In this document: positions 23,642 through 32,431 of the stretch, piece after piece | Layout of the letters: every line of letters starts with the position of its first letter | How positions within the stretch are numbered: the first letter of the stretch is position 1 | Assembly (NCBI GenBank): GCA_040902885.1 | Contig: JBBDWK010000083.1 | Span: forward strand, 25,988-89,987 | Source of the DNA: JBBDWK01 sp040902885 | GTDB taxonomy: Bacteria; Acidobacteriota; Terriglobia; Bryobacterales; Bryobacteraceae | Reading direction: 5' to 3' | DNA length: 64,000 bases | Translations under genes and position numbers: made by a program | The notes under the pieces: generated by a model | What the model saw: only the letters and a program-made list of their open reading frames with translations | Database searches by the model: none | What the model was told of the DNA's origin: nothing

Positions 23642-26600
23642 TCAGACGGCCGTCTGCCGGGCCGCATGAATCTCCTGCAAACTCCATACGCGAATGGGAT
23701 CGCGGCGGCGGGCCACCACGGCGTCCACCGCCGCCCTGGCCCCGCTCATGGTTGTGATGCACGGGACGCGGTACGCCAGCGCCGTGCGGCGGATGGCCTT
23801 CTCGTCGAAGAACGCCATGCCGCCCGCGGCCGTATAAACCACAAGCTGAACGGAGCCTGCCTTCAGCAGATCCACCGCATTCGGACGCCCCTCATTTACC
23901 TTGAATATGATCTTGCACCGCAAGCCGGCGCCCTGAATTGCGGCGGCTGTCCCACGCGTTGCCACTAGATCGAACCCAAGCTGCGTGAAACGCCGGCCAA
24001 GCTCCACGGCCTCGCTCTTGTCCCTGCCGTTCACGCTCAGAAATACGCATCCGCTCTCGGGAAGCGGCGTACCGGCGCTGAGCTGGGCCTTCAAAAACGC
24101 CTCGCCGAAATTCTCCCCTACGCCCATCACCTCGCCTGTCGACCGCATCTCCGGTCCCAGTGCCGGATCGACGCCCGGGAACTTGCTGAACGGGAAAACC
24201 GGCGACTTGACGAAGTTCTGCGGCACGGACAGACAGCCCGAAGCCGGATCTCCCGTGAGGTCCCGAAAATCGGAGAGCTTCTTCCCGATCATCAGCCCCA
24301 CGGCGATCTTCGGCAGCGGCACCCCCGTGGCCTTGCTCACATAAGGCGCCGTTCGGGAGGCGCGGGGATTCACTTCGAGCACGTAGACCGTTTCGTCCTT
24401 GATGGCGTACTGCACGTTCATCAGGCCCACCACATTCAGCGCACGCGCCATGCGAACCGTGTATTCCCGGATCGTGGCCAGAGCTTTCGGAGAAATGGAG
24501 TGAGCCGGCAGCACACAGGAGCTGTCGCCGGAATGCACGCCTGCTTCCTCAATGTGCTCCATGATCCCCGCGATCAGCACGTTCTCGCCGTCCGATAGAG
24601 CGTCCACGTCCACCTCGGTCGCTTCCTCCAGGAACCGGTCGATCAGCACCGGCCGCTCCTGCGAGAATACGACCGCCTCGCTCATGTAGCGCCGGACCAT
24701 ATCTTCGTCGTATGCGATCACCATCGCCCGGCCGCCCAGCACGTAGCTGGGCCGCACCAGAACCGGATATCCGAGACGCCGTGCCACTTCGCAGGCCGCT
24801 TCCGCGGTTGTCGCCGAGCCATTCGCCGGCGCGGGAATCCCGAGCCTGTCCAGCAGCCGTCCGAACCGTTCGCGGTCCTCGGCTAGATCGATATTCTCCG
24901 GGTCCGTGCCGATAATCGGAATGCCCTGTTTCTTGAGGGGTATGGCCAGATTCAACGGCGTCTGCCCGCCGAACTGCACAATCAACCCGTACGGCTTCTC
25001 GGTGTCGCAGATATCCAGCACGTTCTCGAGCGTCAGCGGCTCGAAGTACAGCCGGTCGCTGGTATCGTAATCCGTGGAGACCGTCTCCGGATTGCAGTTC
25101 ACCATGATCGACTCGATCCCGAACTCCTGTAACGCAAAGGATGCGTGGCAGCAGCAGTAATCGAACTCGATGCCCTGCCCGATGCGGTTTGGCCCGCTGC
25201 CCAGAATCAGGACCTTCTTGCGGTCCGTCGGGTCGGCCTCGCAGTGTGCCTCGTAGCTCGAGTAAAGGTACGGCGTGAAGCTCTCGAATTCGGCCGCGCA
25301 GGTATCCACGCGGTTGAATACCGCGCGCACGCCCAGCTCCTTGCGCCGGTCGCGCACGGCGGACTCCTCCGCGCCCCAGAGCTTCGCCAGCCCAACGTCG
25401 GAAAGTCCGGCCCGCTTGGCTGCGTAAAACCGTTCGCGCGTCATCGTCGAAAGGCTTTCGCGCATCAGATTGGCTTCCAGATCCACTACCTGCTTGATCT
25501 GGTCCAGAAACCATGGATCGATGGCCGTCCACTCATGTATCTGCTCCAGCGAGCAGCCGCGCTCCAGCGCGAAGCGCAGATACTGCAGCCGTTCCGGACT
25601 GGGCGTGATCAGCTTCTGCGGAATCAGGCTTTCCTCATACGTCTCGGACCCGAATGCGCGGCCCGTCTCGAGACTGCGGAGGCCCTTCCCAAGCGCGTGC
25701 TTGAAGGTCCGCCCGATGGCCATCACCTCTCCCACCGACTTCATCTGCGTGCCCAGCGTGGAGTCGGCGCCGGAAAACTTCTCGAACTGCCACTTGGGAA
25801 TCTTGACCACTACGTAGTCGATGCTCGGCTCGAAGCACGCCGGCGTCTTTAGCGTAATGTCGTTCGGAATCTCGTCCAGCCGGTAGCCCACGGCCAGCTT
25901 GGCCGCGATCTTGGCGATGGGAAACCCGGTAGCCTTCGAAGCCAGCGCGGAGCTTCTCGACACGCGCGGGTTCATCTCGATGACCACCATCCTGCCGGTT
26001 TTGGGATCGATGGCGAACTGCACGTTCGACCCGCCCGTATCCACTCCGATCTCGCGCAGGCACCGCAGGGCCGCATCGCGCATCATCTGATACTCGCGGT
26101 CAGTGAGCGTCTGCGCGGGGGCCACCGTGATGGAGTCTCCGGTGTGTACGCCCATGGCGTCGAAGTTCTCGATGGAGCAGACGATGATGGCGTTGTCCGC
26201 CAGGTCGCGCATCACCTCCAGCTCGAACTCTTTCCATCCGAGCACGCTCTCCTCAACCAGCACCTCATGAACCGGAGAAAGGTACAGGCCACGTTCGAGG
26301 ATCTCCACCATGTCCTCGCGGTTATACGCGATGCCGCCGCCCGTGCCTCCTAGCGTGAAGCTGGGCCGGAGAATGACCGGGTAGCCAATGCGCTGCCCGA
26401 AAGCCAGCCCGTCTTCGATGTTCCGCACAAGCTGCGAAAGCGGCGTCTCCAGGCCGATCTTCCGCATGGCGTCTTTGAAGAGCAGCCGGTCCTCGGCTTT
26501 CTTGATGGCTTCGATTTTGGCTCCGATCAGCTCGACGCCGTACCGGTCCAGCACGCCCGCCTCCGCCAGCTCGACGGCCAGGTTCAACCCCGTCTGGCCG

Positions 26601-26872
26601 CCCACCGTGGAGAGCAGCGCATCGGGCCGCTCCTTGCGGATGATCTCTTCGAGATAGCCGACGCTCAGCGGCTCGATGTAGGTGCGGTCCGCAAGATCCG
26701 GATCGGTCATGATGGTCGCTGGATTGGAATTCACCAGCACCACCTCATAACCATCCGCGCGCAACGCCTTGCAGGCCTGTGTCCCGGAATAATCGAACTC
26801 GCAGGCCTGCCCGATGACGATGGGGCCCGAGCCGATGATCAGTATGCGGTGAATGTCGTTTCTTCTGGGCAT
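23642..26872 (-). CDS. carB: Carbamoyl-phosphate synthase large subunit
   Basis: 1076 residues, the normal length. Two ATP-grasp halves are visible: LIIGSGPIVIGQACEFDYSG in the first and VLILGSGPNRIGQGIEFDYC in the second, each with VGGQTGLN/FGGQTPLN and a metal-binding EMNPR/EVNPR. The last ~140 residues form the MGS-like allosteric domain (VATRGTAAAIQ), where the usual NTTSG-type effector loop is replaced by VYTAAGG, so effector control may differ. It makes carbamoyl phosphate from bicarbonate, ammonia and ATP for pyrimidine and arginine synthesis. It lies 4 bases downstream of carA. Confidence 0.97.
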   Translation of the reverse strand: MPRRNDIHRILIIGSGPIVIGQACEFDYSGTQACKALRADGYEVVLVNSNPATIMTDPDLADRTYIEPLSVGYLEEIIRKERPDALLSTVGGQTGLNLAVELAEAGVLDRYGVELIGAKIEAIKKAEDRLLFKDAMRKIGLETPLSQLVRNIEDGLAFGQRIGYPVILRPSFTLGGTGGGIAYNREDMVEILERGLYLSPVHEVLVEESVLGWKEFELEVMRDLADNAIIVCSIENFDAMGVHTGDSITVAPAQTLTDREYQMMRDAALRCLREIGVDTGGSNVQFAIDPKTGRMVVIEMNPRVSRSSALASKATGFPIAKIAAKLAVGYRLDEIPNDITLKTPACFEPSIDYVVVKIPKWQFEKFSGADSTLGTQMKSVGEVMAIGRTFKHALGKGLRSLETGRAFGSETYEESLIPQKLITPSPERLQYLRFALERGCSLEQIHEWTAIDPWFLDQIKQVVDLEANLMRESLSTMTRERFYAAKRAGLSDVGLAKLWGAEESAVRDRRKELGVRAVFNRVDTCAAEFESFTPYLYSSYEAHCEADPTDRKKVLILGSGPNRIGQGIEFDYCCCHASFALQEFGIESIMVNCNPETVSTDYDTSDRLYFEPLTLENVLDICDTEKPYGLIVQFGGQTPLNLAIPLKKQGIPIIGTDPENIDLAEDRERFGRLLDRLGIPAPANGSATTAEAACEVARRLGYPVLVRPSYVLGGRAMVIAYDEDMVRRYMSEAVVFSQERPVLIDRFLEEATEVDVDALSDGENVLIAGIMEHIEEAGVHSGDSSCVLPAHSISPKALATIREYTVRMARALNVVGLMNVQYAIKDETVYVLEVNPRASRTAPYVSKATGVPLPKIAVGLMIGKKLSDFRDLTGDPASGCLSVPQNFVKSPVFPFSKFPGVDPALGPEMRSTGEVMGVGENFGEAFLKAQLSAGTPLPESGCVFLSVNGRDKSEAVELGRRFTQLGFDLVATRGTAAAIQGAGLRCKIIFKVNEGRPNAVDLLKAGSVQLVVYTAAGGMAFFDEKAIRRTALAYRVPCITTMSGARAAVDAVVARRRDPIRVWSLQEIHAARQTAV

Positions 26873-26876
26873 CCGT

Positions 26877-28025
26877 TCAGGATCTCTTGGACGGATTTTC
26901 CGCCATCAGTTTCGTGAAATCGTCGAACAGGTAGTGCGAATCGTGAGGGCCGGGCGCGGCCTCGGGGTGATACTGGACGCAAAATACGGGGTGGTTGCGG
27001 AGACGGAAGCCTTCGAGTGTTTTGTCGTTCAGGTTCATGTGCGTGATTTCCACCTCGCTTTCGCGCAGCGAATCCGGATCTACCGCGAAACCGTGATTGT
27101 GCGAGGTGATCTCCACCTTGTTCGTAATCCGGTTGATCACCGGATGGTTGGCCCCGCGATGGCCGAACTTGAGTTTAAAGGTTTTCCCCCCGGCTGCAAG
27201 GCCCAGAATCTGGTGCCCAAGGCAGATGCCGAATATGGGAACCTGCCCGATCAGCCGTCTGACGTTCCCAACCTGAACTTCGAGCGGCTCCGGATCGCCG
27301 GGACCGTTGGAGAGGAAAACGCCATCCGGTTTCAGGGCGAGTACGTCCTCCGCGGAGGTCAGCGCCGGCACCACCGTCACGGCGCAGCCCACGTGTACAA
27401 GCCGCCGCAGGATATTCTTCTTGACGCCGAAGTCGTATGCCACTACGTGGAATCGGCGCTCGGCCGGGCCGGCCATCCGTTCGGAGGGCGAACAGGGCTC
27501 CACCGGGCGTGTCCATTCGTAAGAAGCGCCAGTCGTGACGCGGCTGGCCAGATCCAGGCCCGCCATGCTGGGAATGGAACGCGCTTTTTCCACCAGCCGG
27601 TTCCGCTCGCCGTCGGTTGCCGCAACTCCGGAGGCCAGAACGCCCCGCATAACGCCCCGCGTCCGCAAGTGCAGGACCAGGGCGCGAGTATCGATGCCGG
27701 AAGCGATGGGCACGTCGTACCGGGCCAGAAATCCGTGGGCTTCCTCTTCCGAGCGCCAGTTGCTCGCGCGAGACAACTCGTGGACGGCCAGGCCTTCGAT
27801 ATACGCGCGTCCGGCTTCGTTGTCGGATTCGTTGGTGCCGTAATTGCCGATTTGAGGATTGGTGAGGACTACGATCTGGCCGGAATAGGAAGGGTCGGTG
27901 AATATCTCCTGGTAGCCGGTGAGGGAAGTGTTGAAAACGACCTCGCCAGCCCGTTCAGATGGCACACCAAAGCTCCTGCCTTCGAAGACCGTGCCGTCTT
28001 CCAAGGCCAGGATTGCGGATTCCAA
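26877..28025 (-). CDS. carA: Carbamoyl-phosphate synthase small (glutaminase) subunit
   Basis: With TTG 28025 as start the protein has 382 residues, the same as E. coli CarA, and begins ESAILALEDGTVFEG as the family does. AGGAGG lies 10 bases upstream. A longer TTG start at 28052 would put the ribosome site inside the gene. The class I glutaminase triad is intact: Cys in FGICLGHQ (residue 268), and His and Glu in YHPEAAP (353 and 355). It channels ammonia from glutamine to CarB. Confidence 0.95.
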   Translation of the reverse strand: MESAILALEDGTVFEGRSFGVPSERAGEVVFNTSLTGYQEIFTDPSYSGQIVVLTNPQIGNYGTNESDNEAGRAYIEGLAVHELSRASNWRSEEEAHGFLARYDVPIASGIDTRALVLHLRTRGVMRGVLASGVAATDGERNRLVEKARSIPSMAGLDLASRVTTGASYEWTRPVEPCSPSERMAGPAERRFHVVAYDFGVKKNILRRLVHVGCAVTVVPALTSAEDVLALKPDGVFLSNGPGDPEPLEVQVGNVRRLIGQVPIFGICLGHQILGLAAGGKTFKLKFGHRGANHPVINRITNKVEITSHNHGFAVDPDSLRESEVEITHMNLNDKTLEGFRLRNHPVFCVQYHPEAAPGPHDSHYLFDDFTKLMAENPSKRS

Positions 28026-28099
28026 TGTGGCTGTTCCTCCTGGGTAGGACAATTACTATTTTAGTTCAGCCCAGAGCGATTTCCTAGCGCTTCAGTAGG

Positions 28100-28135
28100 G
28101 CGGTCCCCTGGACCGCGCCGGACGCCCTCGTCCGG
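28100..28135. repeat. Two adjacent intergenic hairpins
   Basis: GCGGTCC-CCT-GGACCGC (28100-28116) and CCGGACG-CCCT-CGTCCGG (28118-28135) are perfect stems in the gap between carA and the ArsR gene. They resemble in layout, but not in sequence, the pair at 14165-14200. Confidence 0.55.
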
Positions 28136-28173
28136 ATTTCGGGCCGAAAAGCCGACTCCGCCACACCAGGGGC

Positions 28174-28220
28174 TTGACGGCCGCGGCGGTTCCTTGCATA
28201 ATTAAATAGTTATATAACTA
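28174..28220 (+). promoter_or_regulatory. Promoter and palindromic operator of the ArsR operon
   Basis: TTGACG (28174-28179) and CATAAT (28197-28202) are spaced by 17 bases, a near-consensus housekeeping promoter. The perfect palindrome TAGTTATATAACTA (28207-28220) covers the expected transcription start and is a good candidate for ArsR-family autorepression. The leader is very short. Confidence 0.65.
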
Positions 28221-28227
28221 GTTAGCA

Positions 28228-28593
28228 ATGATTCCTTCCCAGCGCCTTGATGCAACGTTCGCCGCGCTCGCCGACCCAACGCGGCGGGCGATCCTCGCGC
28301 GCCTCGCGTCCGGCGAGGCGTCGGTGACGGAGTTGGCCAAGCCGTTCGTGATGACCCAGCCCGCGATCTCCAAGCATCTCAAGGTGCTGGAGCGCGCGGG
28401 CCTGATTTCGCGCGGCCGTGACGCGCAGCGCCGGCCGCGCCGGCTGGAGGCCAAGCCGCTCGCAGAGGCTACCGGGTGGCTGGAGGACTACCGACGGTTT
28501 TGGGAGGGAAGCTTCCAGCGCCTCGATGCCCTGCTTGATGAAATGAAGACCCAGAAGAAACGTGAACGTACGAAGAGAGGAAAACACCGATGA
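28228..28593 (+). CDS. ArsR-family transcriptional regulator
   Basis: A 121-residue winged helix-turn-helix protein: LADPTRRAILARLASGEASVTEL, then the recognition helix MTQPAISKHLKVLERAGLI and a wing (RGRDAQRRP). No ArsR metal motif (CVC) is present. It belongs to the group paired with SRPBCC proteins rather than the metal sensors. Its stop overlaps the next start as ATGA. The promoter palindrome just upstream suggests self-repression. Confidence 0.9.
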   Translation: MIPSQRLDATFAALADPTRRAILARLASGEASVTELAKPFVMTQPAISKHLKVLERAGLISRGRDAQRRPRRLEAKPLAEATGWLEDYRRFWEGSFQRLDALLDEMKTQKKRERTKRGKHR

Positions 28594-29087
28594 AGAACAC
28601 AGGAACATTGAAAGTAACCACGCCAACCGACCGGGAGATCGTGATGACACGCGTCTTCGACGCGCCGCGCCACTTGGTCTTCGACGCCTTGACCACGCCC
28701 GAATTGCTCAAGCGCTGGTTGCTCGGGTCGCCCGGCTGGTCGCTGACGGTTTGCGAGATCGACCTGAAGGTGGGCGGTGCCTATCGCTTCGTTTGGCGTA
28801 GCGCGGACGGAACCGAAATGGGAATGAGCGGTGTTTATCGCGAGATTGTGCCGCCCGAGCGCGTTGTCGCCACGGAGTCGTTCGATAAGCCCTGGTATCC
28901 AGGTCAGGGGCTAGTAACGCACAGCCTAGTCGAGCAGGGCGGCAGGACGACGCTCACGCTTACTGTGCGCTATGAGTCGCGCGAGGCCCGCGATACCGTC
29001 CTCAAGAGCCCGATGGAGCAGGGCGTGGCTGCGAGCTATGACAAGCTTGCGGAGTTGTTGGCATCAGCAGAGGCTCGCTCAGTGTAG
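28590..29087 (+). CDS. SRPBCC (AHSA1-like) domain protein
   Basis: A 165-residue protein with the AHSA1/START-like pattern: FDAPRHLVFDALTTPELLKRW, a Gly/Trp loop, EIDLKVGGAYRFVWR, and FDKPWYPGQ followed by a long C-terminal helix (SPMEQGVAASYDKLAELL). The fold makes a hydrophobic pocket, and the ligand here is unknown. It is co-translated with the ArsR gene; pairs like this are common and often govern small-molecule responses. Confidence 0.9.
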   Translation: MKNTGTLKVTTPTDREIVMTRVFDAPRHLVFDALTTPELLKRWLLGSPGWSLTVCEIDLKVGGAYRFVWRSADGTEMGMSGVYREIVPPERVVATESFDKPWYPGQGLVTHSLVEQGGRTTLTLTVRYESREARDTVLKSPMEQGVAASYDKLAELLASAEARSV

Positions 29088-29103
29088 CGGGAGCAAGAGA
29101 GGC

Positions 29104-29532
29104 GTGAGCGAAACAGACCATACACCGCGCATTCCTCGACGCATCGGCGCCGTGCTCGCGGGTTTACTCGCGGTCGTCATTCTTTCCATCGCTACCGACA
29201 TGACGCTGCACGCCAGCGCCATCTTCCCGCCGGCCGGCCAGCCGATGGTTGATGCACTTTGGCTGCTTGCAGCGGCTTATCGCACTGTCTACGGCGCCGC
29301 TGGCGGCTACATCGCGGCGCGGCTAGCGCCCGATCGGCCCATGACGCACGCCCTGGCGCTCGGGGTCATCGGGCTTGCCATGAGCATTGCGGGCGCCGTG
29401 GCGGCGTGGAACGGGGGACCGGCCTACGGGCCCAAATGGTTTTCTCTTGCACTCATCGCCATCGCGTTGCCGAGCGCCTGGGCGGGCGGCAGACTCCTCG
29501 GCGCGCAATTGCGCGCACGCCCGGCGTTATGA
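29104..29532 (+). CDS. Four-helix membrane protein of the ArsR operon
   Basis: 142 residues from GTG 29104, preceded by AGAGAGG. Four hydrophobic helices are visible (IGAVLAGLLAVVILSIATDM; LWLLAAAYRTVYGAAGGYIAA; MTHALALGVIGLAMSIAGAVAA; FSLALIAIALPSAWAGGRLLG). No catalytic motif is seen. It lies 16 bases after the SRPBCC gene and is probably in the same operon. Confidence 0.75.
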   Translation: MSETDHTPRIPRRIGAVLAGLLAVVILSIATDMTLHASAIFPPAGQPMVDALWLLAAAYRTVYGAAGGYIAARLAPDRPMTHALALGVIGLAMSIAGAVAAWNGGPAYGPKWFSLALIAIALPSAWAGGRLLGAQLRARPAL

Positions 29533-29584
29533 AAACTGTTGCTTCGTTCGACTTGAGGTGAACGGCCTTGGAGGTAATACCCGT

Positions 29585-29995
29585 ATGAAAAAAACGACGT
29601 CCGGTGATCGCGGTTCGGCCGCGAAAGGCAACGTCGCTCCGAAGAACGTGGACGAATACCTCGCAGGCGTCCCGGAACCCGCCCGCAGCACCTTGAACAG
29701 GGTTCGCGCGGCGATTCGGTCCGCTGTACCGCCGGAGGCCACGGAGGCCATCAGCTATCGGATTCCCACGTTCAAGTACAAAGGACCGCTGCTGGGGTTC
29801 GCCGCGTTTTCGGACCATTGCGGTTTGTACCCTATGAGTCCGTCTGTGATGGAGGCGTTCAAGGACGAACTCAAGGACTTCCACACATCCAAAGGTACAA
29901 TCCGCTTCCCTGTGGACAAGTCTCTGCCGGCCGCTCTTGTGAAAAAGCTGGTGGAGGCGCGGATCGCGGAGAACGAACACAAGAAACAGCGCTGA
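29585..29995 (+). CDS. DUF1801 protein (YdhG/YjdI type)
   Basis: A 136-residue protein from ATG 29585, with GGAGG 10 bases upstream. It shows the DUF1801 pattern VDEYLAGVPEPARSTLNRVR, then PPEATEAISYRIPTFKYKG, FAAFSDHCGLYPMS, and a C-terminal TIRFPVDKSLPAALVKKLVEAR. It is a small cytoplasmic protein of unknown biochemical role, possibly iron-related. It is probably the last gene of the ArsR region. Confidence 0.85.
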   Translation: MKKTTSGDRGSAAKGNVAPKNVDEYLAGVPEPARSTLNRVRAAIRSAVPPEATEAISYRIPTFKYKGPLLGFAAFSDHCGLYPMSPSVMEAFKDELKDFHTSKGTIRFPVDKSLPAALVKKLVEARIAENEHKKQR

Positions 29996-30154
29996 TCGGG
30001 CGGCCTTCGAGACCAGTGCATGACTCGGACACGGTTGTGCTAGACTTTCCGTCCCATGAAGCGCGACTGCCACTCATTATTAGCTGTGTAGCGTTTTTGA
30101 TATCGGCGTTTGCCTTGCATATGGCGGATCGGACCAGGCGGGATGTACAAGCGT

Positions 30155-30841
30155 TTATTCACGCTCTGCCCCGGCAGACAGGCCATCCCTGAGAAGCCGA
30201 ACCCGATAGTCCAGATCGCCGGCATCCCCGATATCGAACTCATTCACCTGTATGCGGTCTCCGCAAGCACGATTCAGGTACATTGTCTCGCCGCTCATTA
30301 CCACAGCGTTCACGCTCGCAAGCTGTGCCGTAGCAGTCCCCTTGTAGACCCTGAATCGGCAATAGGTATAATCTTCGCGGTTCGGTAACACGATTCGTTG
30401 GGCATCGAATCTGTAAACGCCGAAATTGGAGAGCGTCACGGCGTTTTCACAAACTGCCGTCACCCTTCCCGCAAGGACTCGCTTGAATGGGTTGGTGTCC
30501 TTGGCGTTGTCATCGGTTCGCACGATTGCCGAGCCAGTGAGGATTTCGATCCGGGTATCGCTTGCACGATTGGCCACCATTCGGAAAGAACCGTTCTCAC
30601 CGAGGTGAAGAATTACGCCCGGAGCCAACAGAATCTCGGCGCGGCCGGCTTCACTGCGCACAATGGAGTTCTCTTTCAAGGGGATTTGAGAGGCCGATGG
30701 CTCCAACCGCAGTCCATCCAGAAATACGGTCCCCTCTATGTGCGCAATTACCGCGCGGGAAGTCCCCGGTTGCGCGAACGCCATTGCGGAACCGAGCATC
30801 AGAAAGGCGGTTACGACCATCGAGATCCAACCAGCCTTCAT
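30155..30841 (-). CDS. Secreted FecR-domain-like protein
   Basis: A 228-residue protein with a clear signal peptide (VVTAFLMLGSAMAFAQ). The body IAHIEGTVFLDG, RSEAGRAEILLAPGVILHLGENG and IEILTGSAIVR follows the FecR-type beta pattern in which repeated Gly turns mark short strands. Two Cys pairs (AVCEN, TYCRF, RACGD) may form disulfides. No sigma factor or receptor is adjacent, so an anti-sigma role is unlikely. It stands alone between intergenic regions. Confidence 0.65.
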   Translation of the reverse strand: MKAGWISMVVTAFLMLGSAMAFAQPGTSRAVIAHIEGTVFLDGLRLEPSASQIPLKENSIVRSEAGRAEILLAPGVILHLGENGSFRMVANRASDTRIEILTGSAIVRTDDNAKDTNPFKRVLAGRVTAVCENAVTLSNFGVYRFDAQRIVLPNREDYTYCRFRVYKGTATAQLASVNAVVMSGETMYLNRACGDRIQVNEFDIGDAGDLDYRVRLLRDGLSAGAERE

Positions 30842-30951
30842 AATATATGCCCCCGCCCGTAGTTTGAGTGCTTCGCTGATACGGTGTCAAGGGCGGCTGG
30901 CGCGAGCCGGCTCAGACATCCGGCCTGGGCGTCGACCGTGTGGCACCTGGA

Positions 30952-31282
30952 TCAGTCTGACGATGGGATCGTGATAGTCTGGCCGGGCCGGATCGTTTCC
31001 AGCGCCTGCAAAATCGTATCCACCAACGGCAGTAGGTCTTCGAGCTGATTGGTTCGGGAACGGACCAGAATGATAGAGAGCTTTCGGCCAGTTACGATAC
31101 GTTTGGTGCGGTATTCCCTGGTCGACCGTCAGCAATACCTCGTAACCGGCAACTTCCGCAGCCCGCAGCAAGTCGCCATTTTCTTTACCTTTGAAACCCG
31201 CCCATTGAGTGGTGTGCGCGTTGTGGCTAGGAAAGCTGTGCCGGAGATCGAGTGGCAGGCACTCATCCAGCAGAATCTTCAT
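30952..31282 (-). pseudogene. DUF5615 PIN-like toxin, frameshifted
   Basis: It starts MKILLDECLPLDLRH, with the acidic PIN-like site and LTVDQGIPHQ, in ATGA overlap with the antitoxin gene. Near 31090-31110 the frame breaks. The expected continuation (TGRKLSIILVRSRTNQ, LLPLVDTILQALETI, GQTITIPSSD) is present in the +1 frame and ends at a stop at 30952-30954. One base change in length would restore a full ~109-residue protein. It is either a real mutation or a sequencing error. Confidence 0.75.
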
Positions 31283-31491
31283 GCGATTCTGGCGAGCAAC
31301 GAATTCTTCGCTTCCTCAAGCGCCTGAACTGCCATCTCATGCGTGACGGTGGGGAACTGCCGCAGGAATTCACCCAAAGAGTGGCCCCCCTCGAGATAGT
31401 CGATGAGATTCTTGAACGGAACTCGCGTGCCACGAAAGCACGGCGTTCCGTTCATCACTTCCGGGTCGCTCACAATTACGGACTCCACCAT
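31279..31491 (-). CDS. DUF433 antitoxin
   Basis: A 70-residue protein with the DUF433 core (SDPEVMNGTPCFRGTRVPFKNLIDYLEGG, then FLRQFPTV), a small helix-turn-helix fold, and an acidic helix at the end. DUF433 and DUF5615 are a recognised toxin-antitoxin-like pair. It sits upstream of the toxin with a 4-base overlap. It is intact while its partner is broken. Confidence 0.85.
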   Translation of the reverse strand: MVESVIVSDPEVMNGTPCFRGTRVPFKNLIDYLEGGHSLGEFLRQFPTVTHEMAVQALEEAKNSLLARIA

Positions 31492-31537
31492 TGTCGCCTT
31501 CCTATTGTACCCGTCCAGAGCAGCCGATCGGCTGCCG

Positions 31538-31657
31538 CTACTGCGCGACTTCCATCGCCGCGATCATCCGCTTGAGAGCGACAAGACGGTAGCTGCGCAG
31601 AACAAGATCACGGACGAAGTGCCAGTCGAAGGAAGTATCGGCCCAAATGCTGATCCA
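31538..31657 (-). pseudogene. Possible C-terminal gene fragment
   Basis: Thirty-nine codons on the minus strand read as plausible protein (WADTSFDWHFVRDLVLRSYR, then LVALKRMIAAME) with a stop at 31538-31540 and no start. The ending resembles the last helix of MmcQ/YjbR-type proteins. The rest of the 252-base gap (31492-31743) shows no gene. Confidence 0.3.
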
Positions 31658-31743
31658 TCATCAGAGCGTGACAGGTCCGATCAAGCCAACGATCTCGTGC
31701 CACCCTTGCCACGCACGCGAATAAAAGGCGAAAATGCTATTGA

Positions 31744-32421
31744 ATGGCTATCGCCCTGCCAAAGAATCCGTTGCCGCTCGGGGATCGCGTTTCGCGGGGC
31801 TTCGCGAATGAGGATTCCCCCTCCCGGCATCTCGCCAGCGGCATCCCTTCGCTCGATCAGAAGTTCGGGGGGATTCCCGCGGGCGTTATCGCGGAGATCG
31901 CGGGCGGTGTTTCGAGCGGAGTCACCAGCCTGGCTCTCCGTTATCTCGCCGAAGCCACCAGCCAGGGGCAAATTGCAGCCTGGATCGACCCCCATGAAGC
32001 CTTTGACGTTCAGTCCGCCATCGATGCCGGCGTGCAACTGCAACAACTTCTTTGGGTCCGCTGCCATCGCGATATCGACTGCGCTTTGCGGGTGACGGAT
32101 CTCATTTTGCATGGCGGCGGCTTCGGTCTGGTCGTGTTCGATCTGATCGGCGTGCCGGATAAAGCTCTGGAATCCTTCCCCCTTTCCTGCTGGTTCCGCT
32201 TTCAGCGCGCCATCCGGAACACGCCCACTGCATTGATCGTGCTGGCCAATTCCAATCAGGCGAAAAGTGCCGCTGGACGGCAGATGCAGGTGCAGCGGGA
32301 AAAAGTCCTCTGGTCCGGGACGGATGCCGCAAGGCTGCTCGATGGCTTCGTGGTGCGCGTGGCGCAGCGAAAGCCAATGCATCCCGGATTCGTTTCCCTC
32401 CCCACCGAAGCCACCGTATAG
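31744..32421 (+). CDS. imuA: ImuA-like RecA-fold protein of the mutagenesis cassette
   Basis: A 225-residue RecA/SulA-like protein. SRHLASGIPSLDQKFGGIPAGVIAEIAGG is a degenerate RecA N-terminal core in which the Walker A Lys-Ser is replaced (GGVSSGVTS). Then come AAWIDPHEAFDV, LVVFDLIG (Walker-B-like) and VLANSNQAK. This fits ImuA, which in other bacteria supports translesion synthesis with ImuB and DnaE2. The imuB start lies 10 bases after the stop. I see no certain LexA box in the upstream gap. Confidence 0.8.
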   Translation: MAIALPKNPLPLGDRVSRGFANEDSPSRHLASGIPSLDQKFGGIPAGVIAEIAGGVSSGVTSLALRYLAEATSQGQIAAWIDPHEAFDVQSAIDAGVQLQQLLWVRCHRDIDCALRVTDLILHGGGFGLVVFDLIGVPDKALESFPLSCWFRFQRAIRNTPTALIVLANSNQAKSAAGRQMQVQREKVLWSGTDAARLLDGFVVRVAQRKPMHPGFVSLPTEATV

Positions 32422-32431
32422 CGGAGATGTT

